From: Oscillospiraceae bacterium MB24-C1
GTDB taxonomy: Bacteria; Bacillota; Clostridia; Oscillospirales; Ruminococcaceae
DNA: 64,000 bases
Reading direction: 5' to 3'
Assembly (NCBI GenBank): GCA_030913685.1
Contig: CP133187.1
Span: 2,174,001 to 2,238,000, forward strand
In this document: in pieces, positions 53,137 through 60,436 of the stretch
Position numbering within the stretch: the stretch's first letter is position 1
How the letters are laid out: the number at the start of each line of letters is the position of its first letter
Program-made: the position numbers and the translations under genes
The notes under the pieces: model-generated
Databases searched by the model: none
Seen by the model: the letters and a program-made list of their open reading frames with translations, nothing else
Told to the model about the DNA's origin: nothing

Positions 53137-54432
53137 ATGAATAGTACTGCACTGAGAATTATCAAAAACGAAGCTGTTGCCGATAAAAGAAGCCTGAACA
53201 CCATCACCGCCGAGATTGTCACCATTACACGGCAAACGCAATTGATGATTTTACATTCCGCTATTGAAGTCGGTCGCCGCCTTTGCGAAGCCAAAGAACA
53301 GGTGGCGCATGGCGGCTGGGGCGAGTACCTTAAAAATGAAGTGAATTTCTCAGTATCCACCGCAAACAATTTCATGCGTGTTTTTAAAGAATTTGGTGAT
53401 GACCAGATGCCGCTTTTCGGGGATGCAAAATCTCAAACGTTTGGGAATTTGACCTATAGTCAGGCGGTTGCCCTGTTCGCCGTTCCAAAGGACGAACGTG
53501 AGAATTTTGTAGTCGAAAACAACGTTGAGGAATTGAGCGTTGCGGAACTCAAAAAACTGATTGCTGAGCGCGACCAACAGCTGACCGAAGCGCAAGGTCA
53601 GACCAAAACGGCAACTGAAAACCTCACAACGTTGCAAAACGAGATTGCCGCGCTCAAAGAAAAAGGCGGCGAAATTAGCCACGAACAGCTGAAAACCCTG
53701 CAAGCCAAGGCCGAAGAAGAAGCCCGCGCCAAGGCTAAAGCGGAATTGGAGCAGGTAATTGCCACTACTGCCGAGGAAACCGCCAAGGCTATTGAGCAGC
53801 AAAAGCAGCTTGAAGAAAAGTTAAAGGCGGCACAGGACACAGCAAAAGTCGAAGCCGAAAAAGCCATTGCCGAGGAACAGAAAAAGATAGCCGAATTACA
53901 GGAACAGCTTAACAAGGCACAGAGTAGCAGCAAGGCAAATACCCAAAAGGCACTCGATGCCGAAAAAAAGAAAGTTGCCGACCTTGAGGAACAATTAAAA
54001 ACCGCAAAGGATTCTGCTAAAGCCGAAACCGATAAGGCGATAGCCGAAGAGAAGAAAAAACTTGCTGAGTTGCAGAAACAGTTGGAAACCGCTAAGACTT
54101 CTGCGAAAGAGGAAGCTAATAAAGTTATCGCCGAGGAACAGAAAAAACTTACCGCTTTGCAGGAGCAGCTTAAAAAAGCCGAAGCCGAGGACGCCGCTGC
54201 CGCCGCTGAACTGAAAGCGGCAAAGAACAGAACCGCCGAACTTGAAAAGAAGCTGAAACTGGCGAACACAGACACAACCGTTTTCGCTGTCCACTTTGAG
54301 GATTTACAGGCTTGCATCAACAAGCTAAACGGTCTGGTTATCAAGATGGCGCAGGGCGAGGATAAGGAAACCGCCGAGAAACTCAAAGCTGGTCTAAAAA
54401 AAGTACTGACCGATGCAGTCAAGAAGTTGTAA
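53137..54432 (+). CDS. DUF3102-like protein with long coiled coil
   Basis: 431 residues. The first 120 residues follow the DUF3102 pattern (HSAIEVGRRLCEAKEQVAHG, WGEYLKNEVNFSVSTANNFM). A coiled coil of about 240 residues with repeats of AEKAIAEEQKKIAELQEQL type follows, then a helical end. The layout of an N-terminal DNA-contact domain plus long coiled coil recalls KfrA-type plasmid proteins, so a role in nucleoprotein architecture is plausible but inferred. One 26-bp palindrome precedes it and a second lies inside the coding sequence. Confidence 0.75.
   Translation: MNSTALRIIKNEAVADKRSLNTITAEIVTITRQTQLMILHSAIEVGRRLCEAKEQVAHGGWGEYLKNEVNFSVSTANNFMRVFKEFGDDQMPLFGDAKSQTFGNLTYSQAVALFAVPKDERENFVVENNVEELSVAELKKLIAERDQQLTEAQGQTKTATENLTTLQNEIAALKEKGGEISHEQLKTLQAKAEEEARAKAKAELEQVIATTAEETAKAIEQQKQLEEKLKAAQDTAKVEAEKAIAEEQKKIAELQEQLNKAQSSSKANTQKALDAEKKKVADLEEQLKTAKDSAKAETDKAIAEEKKKLAELQKQLETAKTSAKEEANKVIAEEQKKLTALQEQLKKAEAEDAAAAAELKAAKNRTAELEKKLKLANTDTTVFAVHFEDLQACINKLNGLVIKMAQGEDKETAEKLKAGLKKVLTDAVKKL
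53426..53451. repeat. 26-bp palindromic repeat, copy 8, inside a coding sequence
   Basis: CAAAATCTCAAACGTTTG then GGAATTTG. It encodes A-K-S-Q-T-F-G-N-L of the DUF3102-like protein, so the site is kept within a reading frame. Confidence 0.75.
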
Positions 54433-54439
54433 TCATTAA

Positions 54440-54480
54440 AGAAAGCCTGTCCGTTACTAAGCGGACAGGCTTTCTGCTTT
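54440..54480 (+). terminator. terminator after the coiled-coil gene
   Basis: AGAAAGCCTGTCCG (54440-54453) pairs perfectly with 54462-54475 and is followed by GCTTTT. Confidence 0.9.
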
Positions 54481-54491
54481 TAAAGGACGGT

Positions 54492-54517
54492 CAAAATCTC
54501 AATCGTTTGGGATTTTG
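54492..54517. repeat. 26-bp palindromic repeat, copy 9
   Basis: CAAAATCTCAATCGTTTG then GGATTTTG, between the convergent coiled-coil gene and the Fic operon. Confidence 0.8.
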
Positions 54518-54593
54518 GGACAGACATCTTCAAGTGCCGCCAAAGGCGCTGCCTTTGGAATCCGCGACCTTTTGAAAAAGCTCGACCAAAACT

Positions 54594-54776
54594 TCAATCG
54601 CTTTCAGTTTTTAGCTGGTATTTTTCGATAATTTGAGCTATAACCTCATCGGCCGTAATTTTGCCTTCAAGAATTTCACGGCCTGAAGTCAAATCTTCTT
54701 CAGTTAATGTGAATCCTTCACATTCCATGTTGAAACGGGCGAACGCCAGCGCTTGCTGAATTTCTTCTTCGGTCAT
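54594..54776 (-). CDS. VbhA-like antitoxin, distal copy
   Basis: 60 residues from MTEEEIQQALAFARFNMECE. The pattern (short helix, E-G-F, then REILEGKITADEVIAQIIEK) is that of VbhA-type antitoxins, which block Fic enzymes through an [ST]-x-x-x-E-[GN] helix. Here the helix reads N-M-E-C-E-G, so the Ser/Thr is replaced by Asn. I start at complement 54776 after GGTGA; an upstream ATG at 54788 adds four residues. Last gene of the Fic operon, 13 bases after its neighbour. Confidence 0.7.
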   Translation of the reverse strand: MTEEEIQQALAFARFNMECEGFTLTEEDLTSGREILEGKITADEVIAQIIEKYQLKTESD

Positions 54777-54789
54777 AATTTTCACCATT

Positions 54790-55107
54790 CTATTTGCCCA
54801 GTATATCTTTCACACTGTCCAACTTGCTGATCTGGCTTAGTAGAGTTATAACTTGGTCGGGCGTCATGTCGCGGGTACCCATATACTGATCGCAGATAGC
54901 ACCTACCTGAATAAGCCGATGCGTCCTGGCGCGGCGAAGCTCGTCCGGGCTGGCCGGCGCGTCAATATTCTCGTTGCTAGTCGGTGCCCCGGGCGCAACT
55001 GTGACGGTTGGCTGTGTCACAGTTGCCTGTATCGGTGACGGTGCCTGCTGCCCCTGCTGGTATTCTTTATAGAGCCGGTTCATCCGGGCTAGTATTCTTT
55101 CGCCCAT
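54790..55107 (-). CDS. small protein of the Fic operon, relaxosome-accessory-like
   Basis: 105 residues from MGERILARMNRLYKEY. The N-terminal helix is followed by a Pro/Thr/Val-rich linker and a C-terminal RRARTHRLIQVGAICDQYMG that resembles TraD/DUF3847-type accessory proteins of MobQ relaxases. A longer start at 55143 would overlap fic further; the ATG at 55107 follows GGGGAC. Its place between toxin and second antitoxin is unexpected. The family assignment is tentative. Confidence 0.5.
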   Translation of the reverse strand: MGERILARMNRLYKEYQQGQQAPSPIQATVTQPTVTVAPGAPTSNENIDAPASPDELRRARTHRLIQVGAICDQYMGTRDMTPDQVITLLSQISKLDSVKDILGK

Positions 55108-55108
55108 C

Positions 55109-55861
55109 TCATCGTCCCCTGTCGTATTTATTCGAATCGGCAATATCTCGTTCCGTCATACGCTTGGCATTAAATCGATCAGCTTCAATTTGTGCAACGA
55201 CAAGTTTGTCTTTAATGGTTTTTGGCCTTTCCTTTTCACGTGCTTGTATCATGCTATCTAAAACGATCTTCTTTAAATAGCACAAATTCGACCTGTCTCC
55301 TAAATCTTTAAAGATAGCGGACGCAGCCACCAAAGCGCTACGTACATAGGTGCTATGCTTCTCAAATAGAGCCGGTTCTAGCGGTATCTTATTGCTTCGC
55401 GCAAATAAGCAACAAAAGGTCACTACCGTTCTAGTGTTTCCTTCCCGAAAGCCATGTGTCCTCCACAGTTGCGCCATATGCTTTGAGAATTCATTTGCCA
55501 TGGACTTATCATCGAGCTCATACCACTTCACCGAGCGCATATTGTCAAGCACGCGCTGGGCATCGCTTTGGATGTCCCTATAATCTGAGTATTCTACCGA
55601 CAATCCGCTTAACGCCAGTTCGGGCTTTTCTATATTTATGATTCGAGGCATTCCGGCCCACTCAAAAACATCTTGAAAAATCCAATGATGAATTTTGCAC
55701 AGATGGGCAAAGTCATAATCACCATCCATGGGATTTTCCATAAGCGACTTTATTCTTAGTCCGACAAAATTAGCTTCAATATCATTAAGCAGCTCTTGAT
55801 CACGGACGTTTTGCTTGTTTTTCAGTATTTCGCTGCCCGGATACAAATATGGGTCAGACAT
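55109..55861 (-). CDS. fic: Fic-domain toxin (putative AMP transferase) with shared C-terminal tail
   Basis: 250 residues. The Fic core has HGFREGNTRT at the active site, with the catalytic His and the anion-binding EGN-x-R kept but Pro of the usual HPF replaced by Gly. The helix VRSALVAASAIFKDLGDRSN follows. Fic enzymes attach AMP to target proteins; class I members are held by a separate VbhA antitoxin, and two candidates flank this gene. The end reads IKDKLVVAQIEADRFNAKR and finally YDRGR, the tail shared with other ICE proteins. The ATG overlaps the upstream antitoxin by eight bases. Confidence 0.88.
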   Translation of the reverse strand: MSDPYLYPGSEILKNKQNVRDQELLNDIEANFVGLRIKSLMENPMDGDYDFAHLCKIHHWIFQDVFEWAGMPRIINIEKPELALSGLSVEYSDYRDIQSDAQRVLDNMRSVKWYELDDKSMANEFSKHMAQLWRTHGFREGNTRTVVTFCCLFARSNKIPLEPALFEKHSTYVRSALVAASAIFKDLGDRSNLCYLKKIVLDSMIQAREKERPKTIKDKLVVAQIEADRFNAKRMTERDIADSNKYDRGR

Positions 55862-56033
55862 TTGGCTTCTCCTCTATCATTTTATATTTTTGATTGAGGT
55901 ATTTCAAAATATCTTCGTCAGTAATTTCTCCGCGCTTTTCTTTTTCAGCTAACTCTAAAAAATCTTTTGTAGGCGTTAATCCGTCAACCTTAATGATTCC
56001 GAGCGCATAGTTCCATGCCTGTTCCTTTGTCAT
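55854..56033 (-). CDS. VbhA-like antitoxin, proximal copy
   Basis: 59 residues, MTKEQAWNYALGIIKVDGLT through LELAEKEKRGEITDEDILKY. Size, the G-L-T-P turn and the G-E-I-T-x-E-D segment match VbhA-type antitoxins, but the inhibitory helix reads IIKVDG, so both the Ser/Thr and the Glu are changed. GGGGAGGG lies seven bases before the ATG, and its end overlaps fic by eight bases. That order (antitoxin first, coupled toxin) is typical. Confidence 0.7.
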   Translation of the reverse strand: MTKEQAWNYALGIIKVDGLTPTKDFLELAEKEKRGEITDEDILKYLNQKYKMIEEKPNV

Positions 56034-56060
56034 TGTCAGCCCTCCCCTGTAAAAATATTT

Positions 56061-56086
56061 AAATTCTCAAACGATTGCGAATTTGA
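56061..56086. repeat. 26-bp palindromic repeat, copy 10
   Basis: TAAATTCTCAAACGATTG then CGAATTTG, 27 bases upstream of the first gene of the Fic operon on the other strand. Confidence 0.8.
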
Positions 56087-56124
56087 TGATCGATTGGCCG
56101 GCCTTAGCCGGCCTGCCCCTGCGG

Positions 56125-56180
56125 GTGCGGGGGTGAATGCGCCGTTGTAAATCTCGGATTTTCAACCGGCGCAGAGGGGG
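56125..56180. other. candidate origin of transfer (oriT)
   Basis: Lies about 250 bases upstream of the MobQ relaxase gene. GAATGCGCC at 56135-56143 resembles the nic region of RSF1010-type origins, where nicking follows A-x-TGCGCC. The adjacent TGCGCCGTTG (56138-56147) can pair with CAACCGGCGCA (56163-56173), leaving one bulge. The rest of the gap 56087-56424 has GC-rich short repeats (GGCCGG, CCCCTGCGGGTGCGGGGG) and AT-rich sequence typical of an oriT neighbourhood. No nicking evidence can be had from sequence. Confidence 0.5.
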
Positions 56181-56424
56181 ATAGTCTCCCTTTTTTCTCG
56201 CGCTGAAAATTCTGATAAAATGCTTTTACAATGCGGATTTTTCTTAATTTATTATACCATAAATCGGGCGAAATAGCAAATGAATATGCTCTTGTCGTCA
56301 AGGGGTTTTGAGCAACGAAAATATTGCCTAAACTCCTTTGTTTTTTCTACACTCAAACCACCTGTAACCCGCCTTCAGATTTCGGTATCATAGTGTTAAG
56401 AATACCCGAGAGGAGGTGGAGCGC

Positions 56425-58389
56425 ATGGCATTATACAGCTTTCACGGCCAGATTATTGGCCGCGGTAGAAGCATCAAAATGAATCAAGACGGGTCTGTAT
56501 CGGAGAAAGCCGCTAGCCGGCGCTCGACCTCTGTTGCAGCCGCAGCCTACCGCGCCGGCACGCGTCTCATCGATGAGCGCACCGGTGAGGTCTACGATTA
56601 CACCCGAAAAGGAGGCGTTGTCCATACCGAGATTATGCTGCCCACAAACGCGCCCGGCCGCTATCATGACCGGCAGAGACTTTGGAATGCCGTAGAGCTG
56701 GCGGAGCGTCAGAGTAATGCCCAGCTTTCGCGCGAACTGCGCATCGCCCTGCCGGGTGAATTCACTCGTGAAGAAAACATTGCCCTGGTGCGCGACTTTG
56801 TACAGAAGAATTTTGTGGCTAAAGGCATGTGTGCCGACGTGGCCTATCACATCAAGGACAAGGGCGGCAAGGATCACAACCCACACGTACATATCATGTT
56901 GACCATGCGCCCGATGACCAAATCCGGTACATGGTGGAAAACTAAATCCAGAAAAGAGTATATCACCGACCGGAACGGTGACCGCATCACGGGCGCCAAC
57001 GGCGAATGGAAATCGCGCAACGTAGATCTCACCGGATGGAACGACAAGACGCTTTATGTATCTTGGCGAGCACAGTGGGCAGATGCCTGCAACGAGTGCT
57101 ACGAAGCAAAGGGGCTACCATATCGAGTTGACCACCGCAGCTATATTGAGCAGGGCATCCACCGCCAGCCGACTATGCACATGGGCAAGGAGGCTACCGC
57201 CCTGGAGCGCAAAGGTGTTTCCACCGAGAAAGGAAACTATAACCGTACCGTTGCAGCATGTAATGAAATGGCCGACCTGGGGATTGAGCCAACAGGCTTA
57301 TGGGAAACGGCACAGTCTATCTTTGAACAGGCAAAGGCGCGGCAGCGGCGTTCCAGAAAGGCGAGGGTATCCGAGCCAACCTTGGCCGGTCGAGGGGAAG
57401 CAAAAGCGGCCGAGGGCCGGCCTCAGCGACCGGAGGTCGCCCAGTCCGGCGGGCAATCCGGGCCAAGCGTGCGTAGCCAGGATGCCCAAAGGCGCACTGA
57501 TGCACCGTTGCACGGTGCTGTGCGACAGGGAGCGCCCTGTACCCCAGAAAAAGACGAAAGCCGCCCGCTTTCGTCGGAGAAGAAGCCGCCGCAGCGGCTT
57601 GAAACACCCACAACCGATGCTGTGGGTGAGCGGAGCCATGCGCCCGATCGGGCAGCATGGCAGCATGAGCCGGACGCGCTGCGCAATGCGCGGCAGATCC
57701 GCAGCGCCATCCGCCAGACGGTGGGAACGCATAACTTTTTGGCCACGCGCGGCGTAGAAAGTTATGGAGATATTGTTGCGGGCGTCCGACTTGCGCAGAG
57801 CAATCACGCCGCCTGCCGTGACGAGCTGATCCGTACACAGGCCGAGATTGACCAGCTCCAGAGCGGTGGTGTTCCTGAGATCCAACAGTTGCGCGAACTT
57901 GAAAAGTGCGCACGCTGGTGTAACCAGCACCGCGATGTTGCCGAGCAGTTTGAAAAGCTGAAGTTGTTCCGGGGCCGGTTCTACCAGAACCATAAGAATG
58001 AGATCGACAAGTTTAACTACGCCAGCAAGAAGCTTCAGGCAGCCGGGTATAACCACCATATTCTACCTGAAGCTTTCAAGCGAGATATTGCTGAGTTAGA
58101 AGCCCGACAGGCCTATAGGCTGAAGGCATTGGCGAACCGCCTCGATAGCTTAATCCCCAAACTGGACGAGTTACGCGAAGAGCTGCGCATATGGTCTGCC
58201 GCTGAAGTATACATGCGCGAGCTTCTGGATCTTCCCGACCCGGAGCAGTCGCTGCCCGACTTCTCGGTGCCGTCCGGACGGGAGGACGATAGCATTCAGG
58301 CAAAGCTTCAGCGCGTTTCCGACTTGGCCCACGAACGCAAACAAAAAGTGCCGGCGACTAAGCACCGGCACGATGACAAAGGACGATAA
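56425..58389 (+). CDS. mobA: MobA/MobL (MobQ) family relaxase with shared C-terminal tail
   Basis: 654 residues. The relaxase nicks oriT and leads the strand into the recipient. The N-terminal domain has MALYSFHGQIIGRGRS-like start and SVAAAAYRAGTRLIDERTGE, then the metal-binding HNPHVHIML (His151, His154, His156). Residues 300-430 are low-complexity and GC-rich. A coiled C-terminal part ends KHRHDDKGR. The ATG at 56425 follows GAGGAGGTGG; a GTG at 56416 lies inside the ribosome site. As the obligatory channel substrate, it anchors the idea that D-x-[AG]-R is a transfer signal. Confidence 0.92.
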   Translation: MALYSFHGQIIGRGRSIKMNQDGSVSEKAASRRSTSVAAAAYRAGTRLIDERTGEVYDYTRKGGVVHTEIMLPTNAPGRYHDRQRLWNAVELAERQSNAQLSRELRIALPGEFTREENIALVRDFVQKNFVAKGMCADVAYHIKDKGGKDHNPHVHIMLTMRPMTKSGTWWKTKSRKEYITDRNGDRITGANGEWKSRNVDLTGWNDKTLYVSWRAQWADACNECYEAKGLPYRVDHRSYIEQGIHRQPTMHMGKEATALERKGVSTEKGNYNRTVAACNEMADLGIEPTGLWETAQSIFEQAKARQRRSRKARVSEPTLAGRGEAKAAEGRPQRPEVAQSGGQSGPSVRSQDAQRRTDAPLHGAVRQGAPCTPEKDESRPLSSEKKPPQRLETPTTDAVGERSHAPDRAAWQHEPDALRNARQIRSAIRQTVGTHNFLATRGVESYGDIVAGVRLAQSNHAACRDELIRTQAEIDQLQSGGVPEIQQLRELEKCARWCNQHRDVAEQFEKLKLFRGRFYQNHKNEIDKFNYASKKLQAAGYNHHILPEAFKRDIAELEARQAYRLKALANRLDSLIPKLDELREELRIWSAAEVYMRELLDLPDPEQSLPDFSVPSGREDDSIQAKLQRVSDLAHERKQKVPATKHRHDDKGR

Positions 58390-58406
58390 CAGAAAGGATG
58401 AGTTTT

Positions 58407-58823
58407 ATGCTACAAGAGAAGCACATCATTGTACGTTATACCATCAGACCGTTGCCAGCGAAAGTTTTTTCCACAGAAAAGCTTCGCCTTGACTTATTGG
58501 GTGGTCGAATCCCGCTGTCTTATGTACCAAAAAAGTTTCGATTGCGGAACAAAACATTTTACATTCACGCCTTCAGATATTATCGATATAAGCAAGACAT
58601 AACCAGTCCTTTTGAAATTTTGAGAAGTGATTATGAATCGTTACCAGATGGCTATGAAAAGCAGCGACTCGTAGATCTTTATGATCAATATAACTACACT
58701 TTAAATGGTGTTGAACCACCATCGACGTGTCTTTCTCAAACTATTGATAGTAGCAGAACAGAGCTTTCCGCCTGTATTGAAGAAGCAGATGCGTTAATGA
58801 AAAAAATGAAAGAGCGGATATAA
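58407..58823 (+). CDS. hypothetical protein downstream of mobA
   Basis: 138 residues, soluble, starting MLQEKHIIVRYTIRPLPAKV. The ATG at 58407 lies eight bases after AAAGG; the ATG at 58398 touches the ribosome site and is less likely. A beta-rich first half and a helical end are visible. It is co-directional with mobA 17 bases downstream. No family recognised. Confidence 0.65.
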   Translation: MLQEKHIIVRYTIRPLPAKVFSTEKLRLDLLGGRIPLSYVPKKFRLRNKTFYIHAFRYYRYKQDITSPFEILRSDYESLPDGYEKQRLVDLYDQYNYTLNGVEPPSTCLSQTIDSSRTELSACIEEADALMKKMKERI

Positions 58824-58827
58824 TATT

Positions 58828-59490
58828 ATGAATTCAAACAAAATAATTGCTCATCAAACCAGCGATAACCTGTCATTTGACGAACGCACAGTTTTAAAGG
58901 TTTACAGAGAAAACAAGGAATTCGGCGAAAACAGCTTATTACTGCCAAGCGAAGCCCTGGGCCTGCTGCCATACATAAATTCTGTCAAAATCTCTGCAAA
59001 AACCAGAATGGATGCCGATACCCTACTGAACAAATCAATATCTTACTTTTTGTGCTACGGATACATAGAGGCACCTGTTAATGTTTCGCTCGAAGAAATT
59101 AACCGGGAGGTTTCAAAATCGGCGGAGTTGGGCCTTCTGGGATTTGAGCAGTCATCGCAACATGACAAATTCTGCTGCATTTCGGATGTGTGTATTTATA
59201 AGCCTAAAAGCCGATTTAGTAGGCGTCAGCCTCTGGCGGGTGTGGCTCACGCTAATCTGACGCTAGAACCATTGAGTAACTGGGGCGTATTTACTTATCC
59301 GTTTTTCAATAAGTATGCACCTGTCGAGCTACTGCCCACGCTCAGACCTAAATGCAGCATTATACTTACTCGCATTGCAGTAACCGACATAGTTCATGAT
59401 GACAGGGATAAGTGGAAAAGTCATATTGACAAAGATCTGATTGTGCAGCAATATCAGCGGCCAAAATCACGGCTTTCCCTTTTTTCCTGA
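58828..59490 (+). CDS. hypothetical protein, third gene of the mobA operon
   Basis: 220 residues with no membrane segment, cofactor motif or signal peptide visible. It begins four bases after the previous stop with a weak ribosome site (GAGCGGA), so it is probably coupled. Its last 37 bases overlap the convergent 59454 gene. Function unknown. Confidence 0.65.
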   Translation: MNSNKIIAHQTSDNLSFDERTVLKVYRENKEFGENSLLLPSEALGLLPYINSVKISAKTRMDADTLLNKSISYFLCYGYIEAPVNVSLEEINREVSKSAELGLLGFEQSSQHDKFCCISDVCIYKPKSRFSRRQPLAGVAHANLTLEPLSNWGVFTYPFFNKYAPVELLPTLRPKCSIILTRIAVTDIVHDDRDKWKSHIDKDLIVQQYQRPKSRLSLFS

Positions 59491-59870
59491 ATTTCTTCGT
59501 ATTCGTTATGCAAATTAATATTCAGCTGTCGTTGAGCGTTAAATATGTCAGCCTGTATTTTAGCTTCAGCTAGTGCTTGAGCAATGTTTTTTCTCTTGAC
59601 CTCTTCTTTCTCTATTTGATCATCCTCGTTTCTGCGCATTTCCTGTTCCGAAGGCTCGGGCGATTGTGCTACGCCGCTCCCGCCAATAAATGACGAATGA
59701 CTCCAATTTGGCGAGGCGCCATTTTTGGAATACGTGTTATAAGATTTTGAGTGTGAAAGTTTTCTGTTTTGTTGTGAAATTGCCTTTTTGGCAACCAGTA
59801 TCGCAAGATATGATAGGGCGCACACACTGAGCAGAACAATGCCGATTAGAATAATTAGCTTCGTGGACAT
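59454..59870 (-). CDS. membrane-anchored ICE protein with shared C-terminal tail
   Basis: 138 residues. A hydrophobic helix at about 5-27 (IILIGIVLLSVCALSYLAIL) is followed by VAKKAISQQNRK, predicting a cytoplasmic C-terminus. A Ser/Asn-rich linker follows, then a charged helix with IAQALAEAKIQADIFNAQR and a final RDFGR. The helix and end match those of the Fic toxin and the 34814 protein. The ATG at complement 59870 follows GGAGGG. Being anchored, it could gather tail-reading machinery at the membrane rather than be exported. Confidence 0.7.
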   Translation of the reverse strand: MSTKLIILIGIVLLSVCALSYLAILVAKKAISQQNRKLSHSKSYNTYSKNGASPNWSHSSFIGGSGVAQSPEPSEQEMRRNEDDQIEKEEVKRKNIAQALAEAKIQADIFNAQRQLNINLHNEYEEIQEKRESRDFGR

Positions 59871-59913
59871 ATTTTCCCTCCAACTTTTTTCATTCCCCCA
59901 CGCCCCACAAAGA

Positions 59914-59951
59914 AAGACGGCAGGGCAACCTCTCGGTTGACCTGCCGTCTT
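59914..59951. terminator. hairpin upstream of the 59454 gene
   Basis: AAGACGGCAGG (59914-59924) pairs with CCTGCCGTCTT (59941-59951). U-rich sequence follows in both directions, so it may act bidirectionally. Confidence 0.7.
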
Positions 59952-59980
59952 GTTTATGCGATTAAGCTTTTTATCCATAG

Positions 59981-60040
59981 CCTGATAGGAGTTACCAGCT
60001 CCTATCAGGCTTGCGCCTGAAAGATGCACGCACCGCATCA
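59981..60040 (+). ncRNA. covarying 60-nt RNA motif, copy a
   Basis: An 11-bp stem CCTGATAGGAG/CTCCTATCAGG on the loop TTACCAG is followed by CTTGCGCCTG and a GATGC/GCATC hairpin around ACGCACC. Copy b at 60225-60284 keeps the loop and 3' hairpin but changes both sides of the first stem together. Strand is assigned by analogy only. Confidence 0.6.
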
Positions 60041-60224
60041 TCGACTGATGGATATAGCTTACACCTTATGTTAGCATAGTCTCCGAAATGATTGCAAGGG
60101 GGACAACAGTTTGTTTTTTATATAAACTTCCGCTCATTTTGAGCGAAAGTCAAATTTCCGCTTGATTTCATTAATAACACGTGATATACTTTGAATGAAA
60201 TAATTACCAATGAAACACAAATAG

Positions 60225-60284
60225 CCCTTTAGAAGTTACCAGCTTCTAAAAGGCTTGCGCCTAGAAGATGCACGCACCGCATCA
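60225..60284 (+). ncRNA. covarying 60-nt RNA motif, copy b
   Basis: The stem CCCTTTAGAAG/CTTCTAAAAGG (10 of 11 pairs) has the same TTACCAG loop, then GCTTGCGCCT and the GATGC/GCATC hairpin. Three stem positions differ from copy a by paired changes. Confidence 0.6.
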
Positions 60285-60326
60285 CCAGACTTATCTGTGC
60301 CAAGAACACCGCAAGGTGTTAAATAC

Positions 60327-60365
60327 AGAAAGACTATGATGTAATCGGCATCATGGTCTTTCTTT
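60327..60365 (+). terminator. ICE right-end terminator
   Basis: AGAAAGACTATGATG pairs with CATCATGGTCTTTCT across a seven-base loop and is followed by TTTT. Confidence 0.8.
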
Positions 60366-60436
60366 TTGTACTTTGAAACGTGAATATGTTGTAGGGCCTT
60401 TCAGTAGCAGTAGAGATGACCCAACAAGCTGCTTGC

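Noticed and set aside
53598-54422. A 274-codon minus-strand frame opposite the coiled-coil gene
   Set aside because: Its Ser/Phe/Cys-rich sequence is the antisense of Glu/Lys/Ala codons; the plus-strand gene has a ribosome site and domain.
13219-56086. The 26-bp repeats as a CRISPR array
   Set aside because: Copies are kilobases apart, palindromic and near genes, with no regular spacers and no cas genes.
57056-58059. Overlapping long frames inside mobA on both strands
   Set aside because: They come from a GC-rich low-complexity stretch; the mobA frame carries the domain motifs and tail.
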